DNA of 64,000 bases from PZPK01 sp965230795. Lineage in GTDB: Bacteria; Pseudomonadota; Gammaproteobacteria; Pseudomonadales; Oleiphilaceae. The position numbers and the translations under genes are program-made. Shown here one piece after another: positions 1 through 8,913 of this stretch (positions are counted from its first letter, which is position 1; every line of letters starts with the position of its first letter). The stretch lies in assembly GCA_965230795.1 (NCBI GenBank), contig OZ246020.1, forward strand, positions 1,302,001 through 1,366,000, given 5' to 3'. A model generated the notes under the pieces. The model had not been told where the DNA came from and searched no databases. It was given only the letters and a program-made list of their open reading frames with translations.

Positions 1-92
1 ACGTACTGTTCGAAATTTTTTGCAGTGACGGGAGCCTTGTCGTGGTCCAGCTCGAGAGTGATATCGCCAAAGTTGGTTTTCAATAAGATCAT
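1..92 (-). CDS. ppiB: Peptidyl-prolyl cis-trans isomerase B (cyclophilin), 5' part only
   Basis: Reading the minus strand from an ATG at 92 gives about 30 codons that run off the window edge. They begin MILLKTNFGDITLEL and continue DHDKAPVTAKNFEQY. The pattern of an N-terminal beta strand, GDI, and K-A-P-x-T-x-x-N-F is the start of bacterial PpiB cyclophilins, which isomerise X-Pro bonds in the cytoplasm. Divergent placement next to glnS-cysS is the order found in Pseudomonas. Only the N-terminus is present, so the catalytic residues are not seen. Confidence 0.85.
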   Translation of the reverse strand, partial: MILLKTNFGDITLELDHDKAPVTAKNFEQY

Positions 93-344
93 AATAGTGC
101 TCGTCGTAACGGATTAAATTGCAGGAGTGGTGACGCACCCCGTGTCTTGCAGGGCGGGCCCTGTTGCCGAGCGCGAATTGTAGCTTAAAACCCTGTGGCC
201 TGAAACGGATTCAGGAACCAGCCGTTCTGTTTGTCTTTGTGACTATTGGTCATTTCATTTGATCCCCGTCATTGTGATTTTCCCAACTCTCGCCTATCGT
301 AAATGAAGAAAATAAGGTCCTGTAACGTAAGTATTTAGTGGTGA

Positions 345-1655
345 GTGATGATATTAGGCCTAGGTGAACATGGTTTTTTTGGGGAGAAACCCAATTATCC
401 GCACAGATTAAGTATGAATCTGATCAAGCTTCCAACGTCCATTTCTACGGTAACAACGGTTGAGTCCTCTCAGGAGGTCGATCCCGAGTCCGTGGGAATG
501 ACGCATGACGGAGTGGAGGCAATCTGGTCCGCGGTTGAAGATATTTACCGCACTCGGACGCATCCCGGTATTTCCCTTTGTTTTCGTCGGCAGGGCAAGG
601 TTATCCTGCATCGCTCCATTGGCCACGCCAAAGGCAACGGTCCCCATGCGGACTCTTCGCAAAGCCTGGAGTTGATGCGGCCGGATACGCCGGTTTGTTT
701 GTTTTCCGCGTCCAAGGCTGTTACGGCGCTGTTGATGCATTTGTTGAATCAGGACAAGTTGATCGACTTGCATGATCCCATTAGTTTTTACGCCCCTGAG
801 TTTGGTCAACGGGGCAAAAAGAATACGACGATACATCAGGTTTTGTCTCATCGTAGCGGTGTGCCCGGTCTGCCAGTTGGGTTACCGGTCGAAACGCTTT
901 GGGATAACGACACCATTTGGCATCTCCTCTGTGAAGCAGAGCCAGCCTCCGCGCATGGCGATAAGTTGGCCTATCACGCCCTGACTGGTGGTTACATTCT
1001 GGAACGAGTGTTAAATAAGGTGACCGGAATGACGATCCAGGAATTTCTGGACGAACGCATTCGTAAGCCGATGGGTATGAAATATTTCCGATATGGTATG
1101 ACGCCTGAGACGGCAAACCTGGCGGCGGACAATTTTGTTACCGGTATGAAGCCTTTCTTTCCTCTGTCTCACATCATCAAGCGTGCATTGGGCGGCCCCC
1201 TGGATATGGTTCAGGAGGTTTGTAACGACCCGCGCTTTAAGCAGGCGGTAATTCCTGCGGGGAATATTTATGGAACCGCAGAAGAAATGGGTCGCTTTTT
1301 CCAGATGATGCTTAATGGTGGTGCCTGGAACGGCAAGCAGATTTGCGATCCAATGACAGTCAAGCGCGCGACGCAAGAATATGCGTCGGTGCAGTTTGAT
1401 CGCACGCTGATGATCCCCATGCGCTACAGTGCAGGTTTGATGTTGGGCGGTGAGCCCGTCGGTATGTGGGGTAAACACAGTGCCGCAGCTTACGGCCACA
1501 TAGGTTTGATCAACAAACTTTGCTGGGCGGATGAGGCTCGCGATATTTCGGTTTCGCTGTTGACTACTGGTATTCCCATTGTTGCGAACAATCTGCCTGC
1601 CTTGTTCCGTTTTATGGGTAAGATTGACAGGTATTGCCCCCGCGATAAAATCTGA
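345..1655 (+). CDS. Serine hydrolase, class C beta-lactamase / family VIII esterase type
   Basis: A 436-residue protein of the beta-lactamase-related (penicillin-binding) fold. The nucleophile motif S-x-x-K is SASK at residues 121-124, in the usual setting FSASKAVTALL. A second conserved tyrosine occurs in AYHALTGGYILE, typical of esterase-like members where the Y-x-N of true beta-lactamases is altered. No signal peptide is evident, so a cytoplasmic carboxylesterase or amidohydrolase is more likely than a periplasmic beta-lactamase. The start is uncertain: GTG 345, ATG 348 and ATG 414 are all in frame and none has a strong ribosome-binding site. It lies alone between divergent ppiB and glnS. 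The substrate cannot be told from sequence. Confidence 0.8.
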   Translation: MMILGLGEHGFFGEKPNYPHRLSMNLIKLPTSISTVTTVESSQEVDPESVGMTHDGVEAIWSAVEDIYRTRTHPGISLCFRRQGKVILHRSIGHAKGNGPHADSSQSLELMRPDTPVCLFSASKAVTALLMHLLNQDKLIDLHDPISFYAPEFGQRGKKNTTIHQVLSHRSGVPGLPVGLPVETLWDNDTIWHLLCEAEPASAHGDKLAYHALTGGYILERVLNKVTGMTIQEFLDERIRKPMGMKYFRYGMTPETANLAADNFVTGMKPFFPLSHIIKRALGGPLDMVQEVCNDPRFKQAVIPAGNIYGTAEEMGRFFQMMLNGGAWNGKQICDPMTVKRATQEYASVQFDRTLMIPMRYSAGLMLGGEPVGMWGKHSAAAYGHIGLINKLCWADEARDISVSLLTTGIPIVANNLPALFRFMGKIDRYCPRDKI

Positions 1656-1677
1656 TCCAATTCCCTGAGTTGATGGC

Positions 1678-1707
1678 TTTCTTAGAGCGCTGCGAGTTGG
1701 CTATAAT
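1678..1707 (+). promoter_or_regulatory. Probable promoter of glnS-cysS
   Basis: A perfect -10 hexamer TATAAT lies at 1702-1707, about 35 bases before the glnS ATG. The -35 is poor; the best candidate is TTTCTT at 1678-1683 with an 18-base spacer. Found by eye only. Confidence 0.4.
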
Positions 1708-1742
1708 GCAGCGCTTTATTTTTGTCTGGAACTCGCTCGGGT

Positions 1743-3437
1743 ATGTCGCACTCTGATTCTTCGAAATCACGTCACTTTCTCCAAACGATCATTGAAAATG
1801 ATCTGGCAAACAACACTAACGAAGGTCGCGTCGTCACGCGATTTCCCCCCGAACCCAACGGATTCCTTCACATAGGGCACGCTCGCTCAATCTGGTTGAA
1901 TTTTGGCCTGGCTGAAGAGTTTGGTGGCGTCTGCAATTTGCGTTTTGATGATACCAATCCGGAAAAGGAAGAGCAGATTTACATTGATGCGATTCAGGAA
2001 GATGTGCGCTGGTTGGGTTATCAGTGGGCGGGTGAAGCCAGATTTGCTTCAGCTTATTTCGAACAGTTCTACGATTGGGCTCTGCATCTGATTCGGGAAG
2101 GTAAAGCCTATGTTTGCGACTTGAGCGCCGAAGAAGCCAGTGAATACAGGGGGTGGGCGACAAAGCCAGGCAAAGAAAGCCCTTACCGAAATCGCAGTGT
2201 CGATGAGAATCTGGAGCGGTTTGAGAAAATGCGTGCTGGCGAATTTGATGAAGGCGCCTGCGTGCTGCGTGCAAAAATAGATATGGCGTCGCCCAACATG
2301 AACCTGCGAGATCCGATTTTGTATCGTATTCGCAAAAAGTCGCACCACCAGACGGGCGACAAATGGTGTATTTATCCCAGCTATGATTTTGCACATGGAC
2401 AGGAAGATGCAATCGAAGGCGTCACGCATTCCATTTGTACTCTGGAGTTTCAGGCCCATAGACCTTTATATGATTGGTTTATTGAGAACCTGCCGGTACC
2501 GAACACGCCTCGACAGTATGAATTCGGGCGTTTGAATCTGAACTATACGGTAACAAGCAAACGCAAACTGAAGCAGTTGGTGGATGAAAATCTTGTATCA
2601 GGTTGGGATGATCCGCGCATGCCGACAATCTCTGGCATGCGCCGCAGGGGATTTACTGCCCGGTCTATTCGAAATTTTTGTGATTCGGTGCCGGTGAGTG
2701 GAAAAGGCAACAGCGATGTCGATGTGGCGCAACTTGAACACGCCATTCGAGATGATCTGAATGTGCATGCTCCGCGTGCAATGTGCGTGATGAAGCCGCT
2801 TCGTGTGCGTATCCGTAACTTTGAACAAGCCAATGCTGCAGCCGGTTGTGAAACAGTGGTAGCGCCCGTGCATCCCAACAAGCCCGAGATGGGGGCCAGA
2901 CAACTGCCGTTTACAGAAACTGTTTATATTGATCGCGACGACTTCAGTGAAGATACCAGCTTGTCTCGTAAAAAATTCAAGCGCTTGGTTCTTGGCGATT
3001 GGGTACGTCTGCGCAGTGCCTACATTATCAAGGCCGAAGAAGTTGTCCACGACGAGCAGGGCGAGCCTCTTGAGGTGATTGCCTCTCTGGTGCCGGGTTC
3101 GGTTGGTGAGAATGTTGAGGGTATCAAACCTCGTGGTGTTATCCATTGGGTGTCAGCAGAAAAAGGAGTGAAGGCCGAAATCCGTTTGTATGATCGGCTG
3201 TTCAATCATCCGAATCCTGATGCTGGTGATGAAGATTTCAAGAGTCACCTGAATCCAGAGAGCTTTTCAGTGATTGAGGCCGTAGTTGAGGCGCCTGCTG
3301 CTGAGGCCGTGCCTGAAAGTCATTTCCAGTTTGAGCGTGAAGGGTATTTTGTGACGGATCGTTATGATCATTGCCAGGAGCGGGTCGTCTTTAACAAAAC
3401 CATTGGCCTGCGCGACGTGTGGAGTAATAAGGCATGA
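1743..3437 (+). CDS. glnS: Glutaminyl-tRNA synthetase
   Basis: Class I aminoacyl-tRNA synthetase that charges tRNA-Gln with glutamine in the cytoplasm. The HIGH-type signature is in PPEPNGFLHIGHA near the N-terminus, and the KMSKS counterpart appears as TSKRKL. The C-terminal anticodon-binding beta barrels follow, ending in the family-typical R-V-V-F-N-K-T-I-G-L-R-D. The open frame extends to a TTG at 1722, but ATG 1743 gives 564 residues, close to the roughly 554 of E. coli GlnRS, so it is preferred. The stop codon overlaps the cysS start by four bases, indicating translational coupling. Confidence 0.95.
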   Translation: MSHSDSSKSRHFLQTIIENDLANNTNEGRVVTRFPPEPNGFLHIGHARSIWLNFGLAEEFGGVCNLRFDDTNPEKEEQIYIDAIQEDVRWLGYQWAGEARFASAYFEQFYDWALHLIREGKAYVCDLSAEEASEYRGWATKPGKESPYRNRSVDENLERFEKMRAGEFDEGACVLRAKIDMASPNMNLRDPILYRIRKKSHHQTGDKWCIYPSYDFAHGQEDAIEGVTHSICTLEFQAHRPLYDWFIENLPVPNTPRQYEFGRLNLNYTVTSKRKLKQLVDENLVSGWDDPRMPTISGMRRRGFTARSIRNFCDSVPVSGKGNSDVDVAQLEHAIRDDLNVHAPRAMCVMKPLRVRIRNFEQANAAAGCETVVAPVHPNKPEMGARQLPFTETVYIDRDDFSEDTSLSRKKFKRLVLGDWVRLRSAYIIKAEEVVHDEQGEPLEVIASLVPGSVGENVEGIKPRGVIHWVSAEKGVKAEIRLYDRLFNHPNPDAGDEDFKSHLNPESFSVIEAVVEAPAAEAVPESHFQFEREGYFVTDRYDHCQERVVFNKTIGLRDVWSNKA

Positions 3438-4843
3438 GTTTACAGATTTACAACACGCTGTCCGGAAAAAAAGAAGTATTCGAACCAATAGAAGCAGGCA
3501 AGATTCGGATGTATGTCTGCGGTATGACGGTTTATGACTACTGCCATATTGGTCATGCTCGCGTTATGGTCGGTTTTGATGTGATTACGCGTTTCCTGCG
3601 GCATATTGGTTATGAGGTGACCTATGTGCGCAATATTACAGATGTGGACGACAAAATCTTCCGTCGTGCGGCTGAAAACGGAGAGACCTTTGAGTCATTG
3701 ACCGCGCGCTTCATTGATGCCATGCATGAAGATGAAGAGGCCTTATCCGTTTTGCCTCCGGATCAGGAACCAAGAGCGACAGCGCATATGGATCAGATTC
3801 TGGAGATGATTCAAACGCTGATCGACAAGGGCTATGCCTATGTCGCTGCGAATGGTGATGTTTACTACGTTGTTCGCAAGTTTGATGGCTATGGCAAACT
3901 CAGCAAAAAGAACATTGAGGATCTCATAGCGGGCGCCAGCGAGCGCACTGATGATATAGATGATAAGCGGGATCCACTCGATTTTGCACTTTGGAAAGCG
4001 GCTAAAGAAGGTGAAGCGAGCTGGGACTCTCCCTGGGGTAAAGGTCGACCCGGTTGGCATATCGAGTGTTCCGCCATGTCGACATGCTGTTTGGGTGATA
4101 CCTTTGATATTCACGGGGGTGGCCCGGATCTGAAGTTTCCGCATCATGAAAATGAAATCGCGCAGTCCGAAGCAGCAACCGGTAAACACTACGTGAATTA
4201 CTGGATGCATGCCGGCGCGGTGAGGGTGAACAAAGAGAAGATGTCCAAATCTCTGGGTAACTTCTTTACGATTCGTGAAGTGCTTGAGAAGTACCCCGCT
4301 GAAGTGATTCGCTATTTTCTGGTATCCAGTCACTATCGCAGTCAAGTGGATTACTCCGAGGAGAGTCTGGCCGAAGCGCATGCGGCTTTGGAACGGTTTT
4401 ACCAGGCTTTGAGAGGAGTCGAGTGTCATGACCTTGCTGATGATTCGATTCCGGATGCGATGTCTGAATATGTCGAGAGGTTCAGGCGGGCGATGTCCGA
4501 TGACTTCAATACGCCCGAGGCGCTTGCCGTTCTGTTTGACCTGGTGCGAAAGCTGAATTCTGCCAAGCAAGAAAATAGTGATGCTGTTTCTCTATTGGCG
4601 TCTTTGCTGAAAAAACTTGGCTCTGTTCTAGGGGTTTTGCAGCTTGATCCTGAGTCTTTTTTCAAAGGTGAAGCAAAGGAAGGAGGCTTGGCAGATGCGG
4701 AGGTTGAACGCCTGATTGCAGAGCGAGCTCAAGCGCGTACTGACAAGAATTGGGCGGAATCGGATCGTATTCGCGACTTGCTGGCGGAGCAGGGCGTTGT
4801 ATTGGATGACAGCAAAGCCGGGACTACGTGGCGACGAAACTGA
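3434..4843 (+). CDS. cysS: Cysteinyl-tRNA synthetase
   Basis: A 469-residue class I synthetase that attaches cysteine to tRNA-Cys. The zinc-binding cysteine near the N-terminus is C29 in MYVCGMTVYD. HIGH is in CHIGHARV, and the KMSKS loop is intact at residues 269-273. A zinc/substrate cysteine and histidines occur in the WHIECSAMS and FPHHENEIAQ segments. The length matches E. coli CysRS (461). The gene begins inside the last codons of glnS (ATGA overlap), so the two synthetases form one operon. It converges on folD, with the heptanucleotide repeat between them. Confidence 0.97.
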   Translation: MSLQIYNTLSGKKEVFEPIEAGKIRMYVCGMTVYDYCHIGHARVMVGFDVITRFLRHIGYEVTYVRNITDVDDKIFRRAAENGETFESLTARFIDAMHEDEEALSVLPPDQEPRATAHMDQILEMIQTLIDKGYAYVAANGDVYYVVRKFDGYGKLSKKNIEDLIAGASERTDDIDDKRDPLDFALWKAAKEGEASWDSPWGKGRPGWHIECSAMSTCCLGDTFDIHGGGPDLKFPHHENEIAQSEAATGKHYVNYWMHAGAVRVNKEKMSKSLGNFFTIREVLEKYPAEVIRYFLVSSHYRSQVDYSEESLAEAHAALERFYQALRGVECHDLADDSIPDAMSEYVERFRRAMSDDFNTPEALAVLFDLVRKLNSAKQENSDAVSLLASLLKKLGSVLGVLQLDPESFFKGEAKEGGLADAEVERLIAERAQARTDKNWAESDRIRDLLAEQGVVLDDSKAGTTWRRN

Positions 4844-4896
4844 AACACCCAATCTTTTATGATGTGGTCAGTTGTAGTGCAATCCGAAAATGTTAT

Positions 4897-4952
4897 CTAG
4901 CTTCTAGCTTCTAGCTTCTAGCTTCTAGCTTCTAGCTTCTAGCTTCTAGCTT
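4897..4952. repeat. Tandem repeat, eight perfect 7-bp units (CTAGCTT)
   Basis: Eight exact head-to-tail copies of CTAGCTT occupy 56 bp between the convergent stops of cysS (4843) and folD (4962). The unit contains the palindromes CTAG and, across the junction, AGCT, so either strand can fold into short slipped hairpins. It lies nine bases from the folD stop codon and outside both reading frames. There is no T-tract like that of an intrinsic terminator. Confidence 0.95.
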
Positions 4953-4961
4953 CAGGCTTTC

Positions 4962-5816
4962 TCAATCGTGAAGATTCTCCGCTGCGTACAGCGTGTTCTC
5001 CATTAGAGTCGCCACTGTCATCGGTCCCACGCCTCCGGGCACCGGGGAAATCCAGCCAGCGCGTTCCTGAGCGACGTCAAACTCCACATCACCAACGAGC
5101 TTGCCCGCCTCGGTTCGATTAATACCCACGTCGATAACAATGGCACCTTTTTTTATCCATTCACCCTTGACCAAACCTGGTTTTCCGGCGGCGACAACTA
5201 CGATATCTGCCTGAGATACTTTTTCCGGCAGGTTTTGAGTAAAGCGGTGTGTTGTGGTGACTGTGGCGCCAGCAAGCAGAAGTTCGAGTCCCATTGGGCG
5301 GCCTACAATGTTGGACGCGCCAACAATCACTGCATCTTTGCCGCGTATGGTTTGTCCGGTGCTTTCCAAAAGCGTCATGATGCCTTTAGGGGTGCAGGGG
5401 CGAAGCAGCGGGAGTCTCTGCGCCAGTCTGCCTAAATTGAATGGATGAAAACCATCAACATCTTTGTCTGGTCGAATACGTTCCAGTAGGGGGTCGCTAT
5501 CGAGATGTTCCGGAAGGGGCAGCTGAAGCAGGATGCCGTCGATACTGGAATCTTCATTGAATGTATCGATCAGGCTTTCAATGTCACTTTGCTTTGTCGA
5601 GCTAGGCAGGACAACGGCTTCTGACTTAAAGCCGATCTTGTCGCAGGCATTGGTTTTGTTGCGGACATATACCTCAGATGCAGGGTCATCTCCGATGAGA
5701 ATAACGGCCAACCCAGGTTTTCGCAGGCCTTTTTCTATTCGGTCGGCGACTCTCTCTGCAATGGAGTTTTTCAATTGTTCGGCAATGGTTTTACCATCAA
5801 TGAGCTTGGCTGGCAT
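4962..5816 (-). CDS. folD: Bifunctional methylenetetrahydrofolate dehydrogenase / methenyltetrahydrofolate cyclohydrolase
   Basis: A 284-residue cytoplasmic enzyme interconverting 5,10-methylene-, methenyl- and 10-formyl-tetrahydrofolate with NADP. The catalytic pair is Y50 and K54 in EVYVRNKTNACDK, the same numbering as E. coli FolD. The LLQLPLPEHLD segment and the nucleotide-binding VGASNIVGRPMG and PVPGGVGPMT motifs are all present. It is transcribed against cysS. Among its one-carbon relatives, the formyl-THF deformylase purU is also in this window at 27.1 kb. The start ATG at 5816 gives the standard family length. Confidence 0.97.
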   Translation of the reverse strand: MPAKLIDGKTIAEQLKNSIAERVADRIEKGLRKPGLAVILIGDDPASEVYVRNKTNACDKIGFKSEAVVLPSSTKQSDIESLIDTFNEDSSIDGILLQLPLPEHLDSDPLLERIRPDKDVDGFHPFNLGRLAQRLPLLRPCTPKGIMTLLESTGQTIRGKDAVIVGASNIVGRPMGLELLLAGATVTTTHRFTQNLPEKVSQADIVVVAAGKPGLVKGEWIKKGAIVIDVGINRTEAGKLVGDVEFDVAQERAGWISPVPGGVGPMTVATLMENTLYAAENLHD

Positions 5817-5999
5817 GGTATAGAAGGTTTGTCCTGATTTTAAAAACGCCGCATTTTCTCATGGGTTTGCCGGAATAAAAAGGCCTTTGTGGCAAGCTTT
5901 CAGGAGCTGGTGACTGGGGAGAGTAAAGGCCTGGCTTCAGTGTGCATGGTCGGGAACAAGTGCTGCCAGACAAAAAGCTAATTTTCGCCCGATATTTGG

Positions 6000-6028
6000 T
6001 TGACGATGTAAAATTACGACTGTATTAT
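6000..6028 (+). promoter_or_regulatory. Promoter of the tRNA cluster
   Basis: TTGACG at 6000-6005 and TATTAT at 6023-6028 are separated by exactly 17 bases, about 45 bases before tRNA-Pro. The -10 is followed by the GC-rich segment TCGCGCC, typical of the discriminator of stable-RNA promoters under stringent control. The stringent-control part is inference from known tRNA promoters. Confidence 0.7.
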
Positions 6029-6072
6029 TCGCGCCATCTTTTCGAGGGGCAGTCTGGTCCTCAGAGAGTAGT

Positions 6073-6149
6073 CGGGGTATAGCGCAGTCTGGTAGCGCGC
6101 CTGCTTTGGGAGCAGGATGTCGGGAGTTCGAATCTCTCTACCCCGACCA
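6073..6149 (+). tRNA. tRNA-Pro (anticodon TGG)
   Basis: A complete cloverleaf. Acceptor CGGGGTA pairs with TACCCCG, and the anticodon stem CCTGC/GCAGG encloses TTTGGGA. The T-loop is TTCGAAT, and the 3' ACCA is encoded. First of four tRNAs in a likely single transcript, matching the tRNA cluster next to tig in pseudomonads. Confidence 0.97.
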
Positions 6150-6185
6150 ATTTCCTTCTTGGAAATAAAAAGTGTTAGGGTTCGA

Positions 6186-6262
<77 letters not shown>

Positions 6263-6290
6263 TGTTTACATGGAGCATAACCCGGACAGT

Positions 6291-6367
6291 GGTGGGCGTA
6301 GCTCAGTCGGTAGAGCTCAGGATTGTGATTCCTGCGGTCGAGGGTTCGATCCCCTTCGCCCACCCCA
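6291..6367 (+). tRNA. tRNA-His (anticodon GTG)
   Basis: The anticodon loop contains GTG in GGATTGTGATTCC. The acceptor stem has the extra 5' G (position -1) opposite C73, which is the identity element for HisRS; this makes eight base pairs from 6291. CCA is encoded. Confidence 0.96.
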
Positions 6368-6414
6368 ATTTCTACTTCAAGCGTGTGGTCATTACCAAGC
6401 CTTGCAAGTGAAGA

Positions 6415-6500
<86 letters not shown>

Positions 6501-6564
6501 ATTAAATATTCTGAAAAATCTTTCTGCACGCTCTGTCTTCTCTCTCTTTATGTGAATAAAGTAC

Positions 6565-6593
6565 TTGCTTCTGTGCGGGCAGGCTCTTACTAT
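6565..6593 (+). promoter_or_regulatory. Probable promoter of tig
   Basis: TTGCTT (6565-6570) and TACTAT (6588-6593) with a 17-base spacer. This implies a leader of about 115 bases before the tig ATG at 6717. Found by eye; no factor site recognised. Confidence 0.4.
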
Positions 6594-6716
6594 TCGTCCC
6601 CCATAATTTTTGATAGCAGGCCAAGTGGCGTCCAGTGTCCCGAGATATGCGGAGACGGCGTAACATCGAGCCCGCCGCAACCGTAAACCCAGAGCAAAAT
6701 TAGTTGAGGAATTTCC

Positions 6717-8045
6717 ATGCAAGTTTCTGTTGAGACAACGTCGTCCATTGAGCGCCGAATGACAATTGGTGTGCCTGCAGAACAGGTTGATCAGGAAGTG
6801 GAGCAGCGCTTGCAACAGACTGCAAAAACGATTCGAATCAACGGATTTCGTCCCGGCAAGGTGCCTACTAAAGTTGTTAAGAAGCGTTATGGTCAGAGTG
6901 TGCGTCAAGAGGTCATAGGTGAAGTGATGCGTAACTCTTACGTAGAGGCCTTGACGCAAGAAGGTATTACACCAATTGGATATCCAAAATTCGAGCCCAA
7001 GAATATGGATGAAGGCAAGGATCTGGAGTTCGTTGCAGTATTTGAAGTATATCCAGAAGTAGAGGTTGCGGACGTTTCTGGTCTGACGCTTGAAAAGCCT
7101 GAGGCAGAAATAAAAGATAAAGATATCAAGAACATGATCGATGTTCTGCGCCGCCAGCATGGTTCCCTGAAATCAGTCAAACGTAAGTCCAAGAAAAAAG
7201 ACATCCTGACGCTGGACTATGTTGGTTATATGGATGGCGAAGCGTTTCAGGGAGGCACGGGTAAGGATCAGAAAATTACTCTGGGTTCCGGCCAGATGAT
7301 TCCCGGATTCGAAGAAGGTTTGGTTGGTGCCAAGGCTGGTGAGTCTGTCACGCTCGAACTGACGTTCCCTGAAGACTATGCCAACCAGGAGCTGGCTGGT
7401 AAGGATGTCAAGTTTGAGGTGGACGTTAAGCAGGTCGAGGACACCGTTCTGCCAGAGATGAACGAAGAGTTTTTCTCCAAGTATGGGGTTAAGGCAGATT
7501 CCGAAGAAGAGTTTCAGAAGGAAGTTGTCAAAAACATGGAGCGCGAGCTCAAGCAAGCGGTCAATGGTAAGTTAAAGCAGCAGATTGTTGATGCGCTGCT
7601 GGAGCAGAATGAAGTTGATGTTCCTGCCAGCATGCTGGAGCAGGAAATCAACAAGATGAAGCAAGAGGCTGTACAGCAGTTTGGAGGTGGTCAGCAGATG
7701 GATCTTTCCCAGTTGCCATCCGAGCTGTTTAAGGATCAGGCTGAGGCACGGGTGAAAACAGGTTTGTTGTTTGCCGCATTGGTCAAAGCGAATGACATTA
7801 AAGCAGATCCAGCGACCGTTGATGCCAAGATTCAGGAGCTGGCTGCGTCTTATGAATCACCAGAAGAAGTGGTTAGCTACTACAACCAGCCTGAGAACAA
7901 AGCGCAGATTGAAGCCTTGGTCGTCGAGGAGGCTGTTGTCGAGGATGTGATTTCCAAGGCGAAGGTGAAAAAGAAGAAGATGTCCTATGATGATGCGGTC
8001 AAGCCTGCCGAGCCCAAAAAGGCAGACGAAACTGAGGAAAAATGA
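6717..8045 (+). CDS. tig: Trigger factor, ribosome-associated chaperone and prolyl isomerase
   Basis: A 442-residue protein with three parts. The N-terminal ribosome-binding domain has the signature GFRPGKVP at about residues 43-50. A central FKBP-type isomerase domain lies at about residues 160-245 (LDYVGYMDGEAFQGG, FPEDY). A C-terminal helical chaperone domain follows, ending in a lysine-rich then acidic tail. It binds nascent chains at the ribosome exit tunnel. Start ATG 6717 follows an AGGAA Shine-Dalgarno. It is followed by a strong terminator, then clpP, clpX and lon, as in E. coli and Pseudomonas. Confidence 0.97.
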   Translation: MQVSVETTSSIERRMTIGVPAEQVDQEVEQRLQQTAKTIRINGFRPGKVPTKVVKKRYGQSVRQEVIGEVMRNSYVEALTQEGITPIGYPKFEPKNMDEGKDLEFVAVFEVYPEVEVADVSGLTLEKPEAEIKDKDIKNMIDVLRRQHGSLKSVKRKSKKKDILTLDYVGYMDGEAFQGGTGKDQKITLGSGQMIPGFEEGLVGAKAGESVTLELTFPEDYANQELAGKDVKFEVDVKQVEDTVLPEMNEEFFSKYGVKADSEEEFQKEVVKNMERELKQAVNGKLKQQIVDALLEQNEVDVPASMLEQEINKMKQEAVQQFGGGQQMDLSQLPSELFKDQAEARVKTGLLFAALVKANDIKADPATVDAKIQELAASYESPEEVVSYYNQPENKAQIEALVVEEAVVEDVISKAKVKKKKMSYDDAVKPAEPKKADETEEK

Positions 8046-8090
8046 CCTGTAAAAATCTGATTCAGTGATTTTTTTCAGCTACACTTTAAG

Positions 8091-8120
8091 ACAGCCGGCA
8101 AGTTCCGGCTGTTTTCAATT
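8091..8120 (+). terminator. Intrinsic terminator after tig
   Basis: Perfect 8-bp stem ACAGCCGG/CCGGCTGT with a 6-base loop, followed by TTTCAATTTT. A-U pairs extend the stem. It separates tig from clpP. Confidence 0.8.
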
Positions 8121-8173
8121 TTAATGGACGAATTTTGGCTTTTAGCCTGATCAGATTGAGGTAAGAGTTTAGT

Positions 8174-8806
8174 ATGAGTAATCAAAAGATTATGGGCGGA
8201 TCTTCAAGCATTATCGAAAACAGCGGCTTGGTCCCGATGGTAATTGAGCAGACCGCACGGGGAGAACGATCTTTTGATATTTACTCTCGCCTGTTAAAAG
8301 AACGTGTGATTTTTATGGTAGGCCAGGTCGAAGATCACATGGCCAATCTGGTTGTTGCACAATTGTTGTTTTTGGAATCCGAGAACCCGGACAAAGATGT
8401 CCATCTGTATATCAACTCTCCGGGTGGGTCTGTAACGGCTGGCTTGTCTATTTACGACACAATGCAGTTTATCAAGCCGGATGTTTCAACCCTTTGCATT
8501 GGTCAGGCTTGCAGCATGGGGGCTCTGTTATTGACTGGTGGAGCCAAGGGTAAACGCTATTGTCTGCCGCATTCGCGAATGATGATCCATCAACCTCTTG
8601 GTGGATATCAGGGGCAGGCGACAGATATCGAAATTCATACAAAAGAAATACTGACGGTGCGGGACCGTCTCAATAGAATTATGGCTAGCCACACGGGTCA
8701 GGATATGGATACCATTTCCAGAGACACAGATCGTGACAATTTTATGGACGGTTCTGCCGCTGTTGAGTATGGTTTGATTGATTCGGTACTTGAAAAAAGA
8801 ACTTAG
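8174..8806 (+). CDS. clpP: ATP-dependent Clp protease proteolytic subunit
   Basis: A 210-residue serine peptidase that forms the double-heptamer barrel fed by ClpX. The catalytic triad is visible: S114 in QACSMGA, H139 in MMIHQPLGG, and D188 in the C-terminal part. The offset relative to E. coli ClpP is constant. The N-terminal ten or so residues are probably a propeptide, as in other proteobacterial ClpPs. A GAGGTAAG Shine-Dalgarno precedes ATG 8174. It lies 107 bases upstream of clpX on the same strand, the usual operon. Confidence 0.98.
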   Translation: MSNQKIMGGSSSIIENSGLVPMVIEQTARGERSFDIYSRLLKERVIFMVGQVEDHMANLVVAQLLFLESENPDKDVHLYINSPGGSVTAGLSIYDTMQFIKPDVSTLCIGQACSMGALLLTGGAKGKRYCLPHSRMMIHQPLGGYQGQATDIEIHTKEILTVRDRLNRIMASHTGQDMDTISRDTDRDNFMDGSAAVEYGLIDSVLEKRT

Positions 8807-8913
8807 AGCAATTATTACTGTCTCTTAAGTGCAAAGAAAATGAGTTGGCCCGCTACGTGGGCTTGTGGGCGGCATGAGATTTAGCCGTCTCGAGAAGAAA
8901 GATAGGAATTACA

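Noticed and set aside
345..1655. A true class C beta-lactamase (resistance gene)
   Set aside because: No signal peptide and the Y-x-N motif is altered; an esterase-like serine hydrolase fits better.
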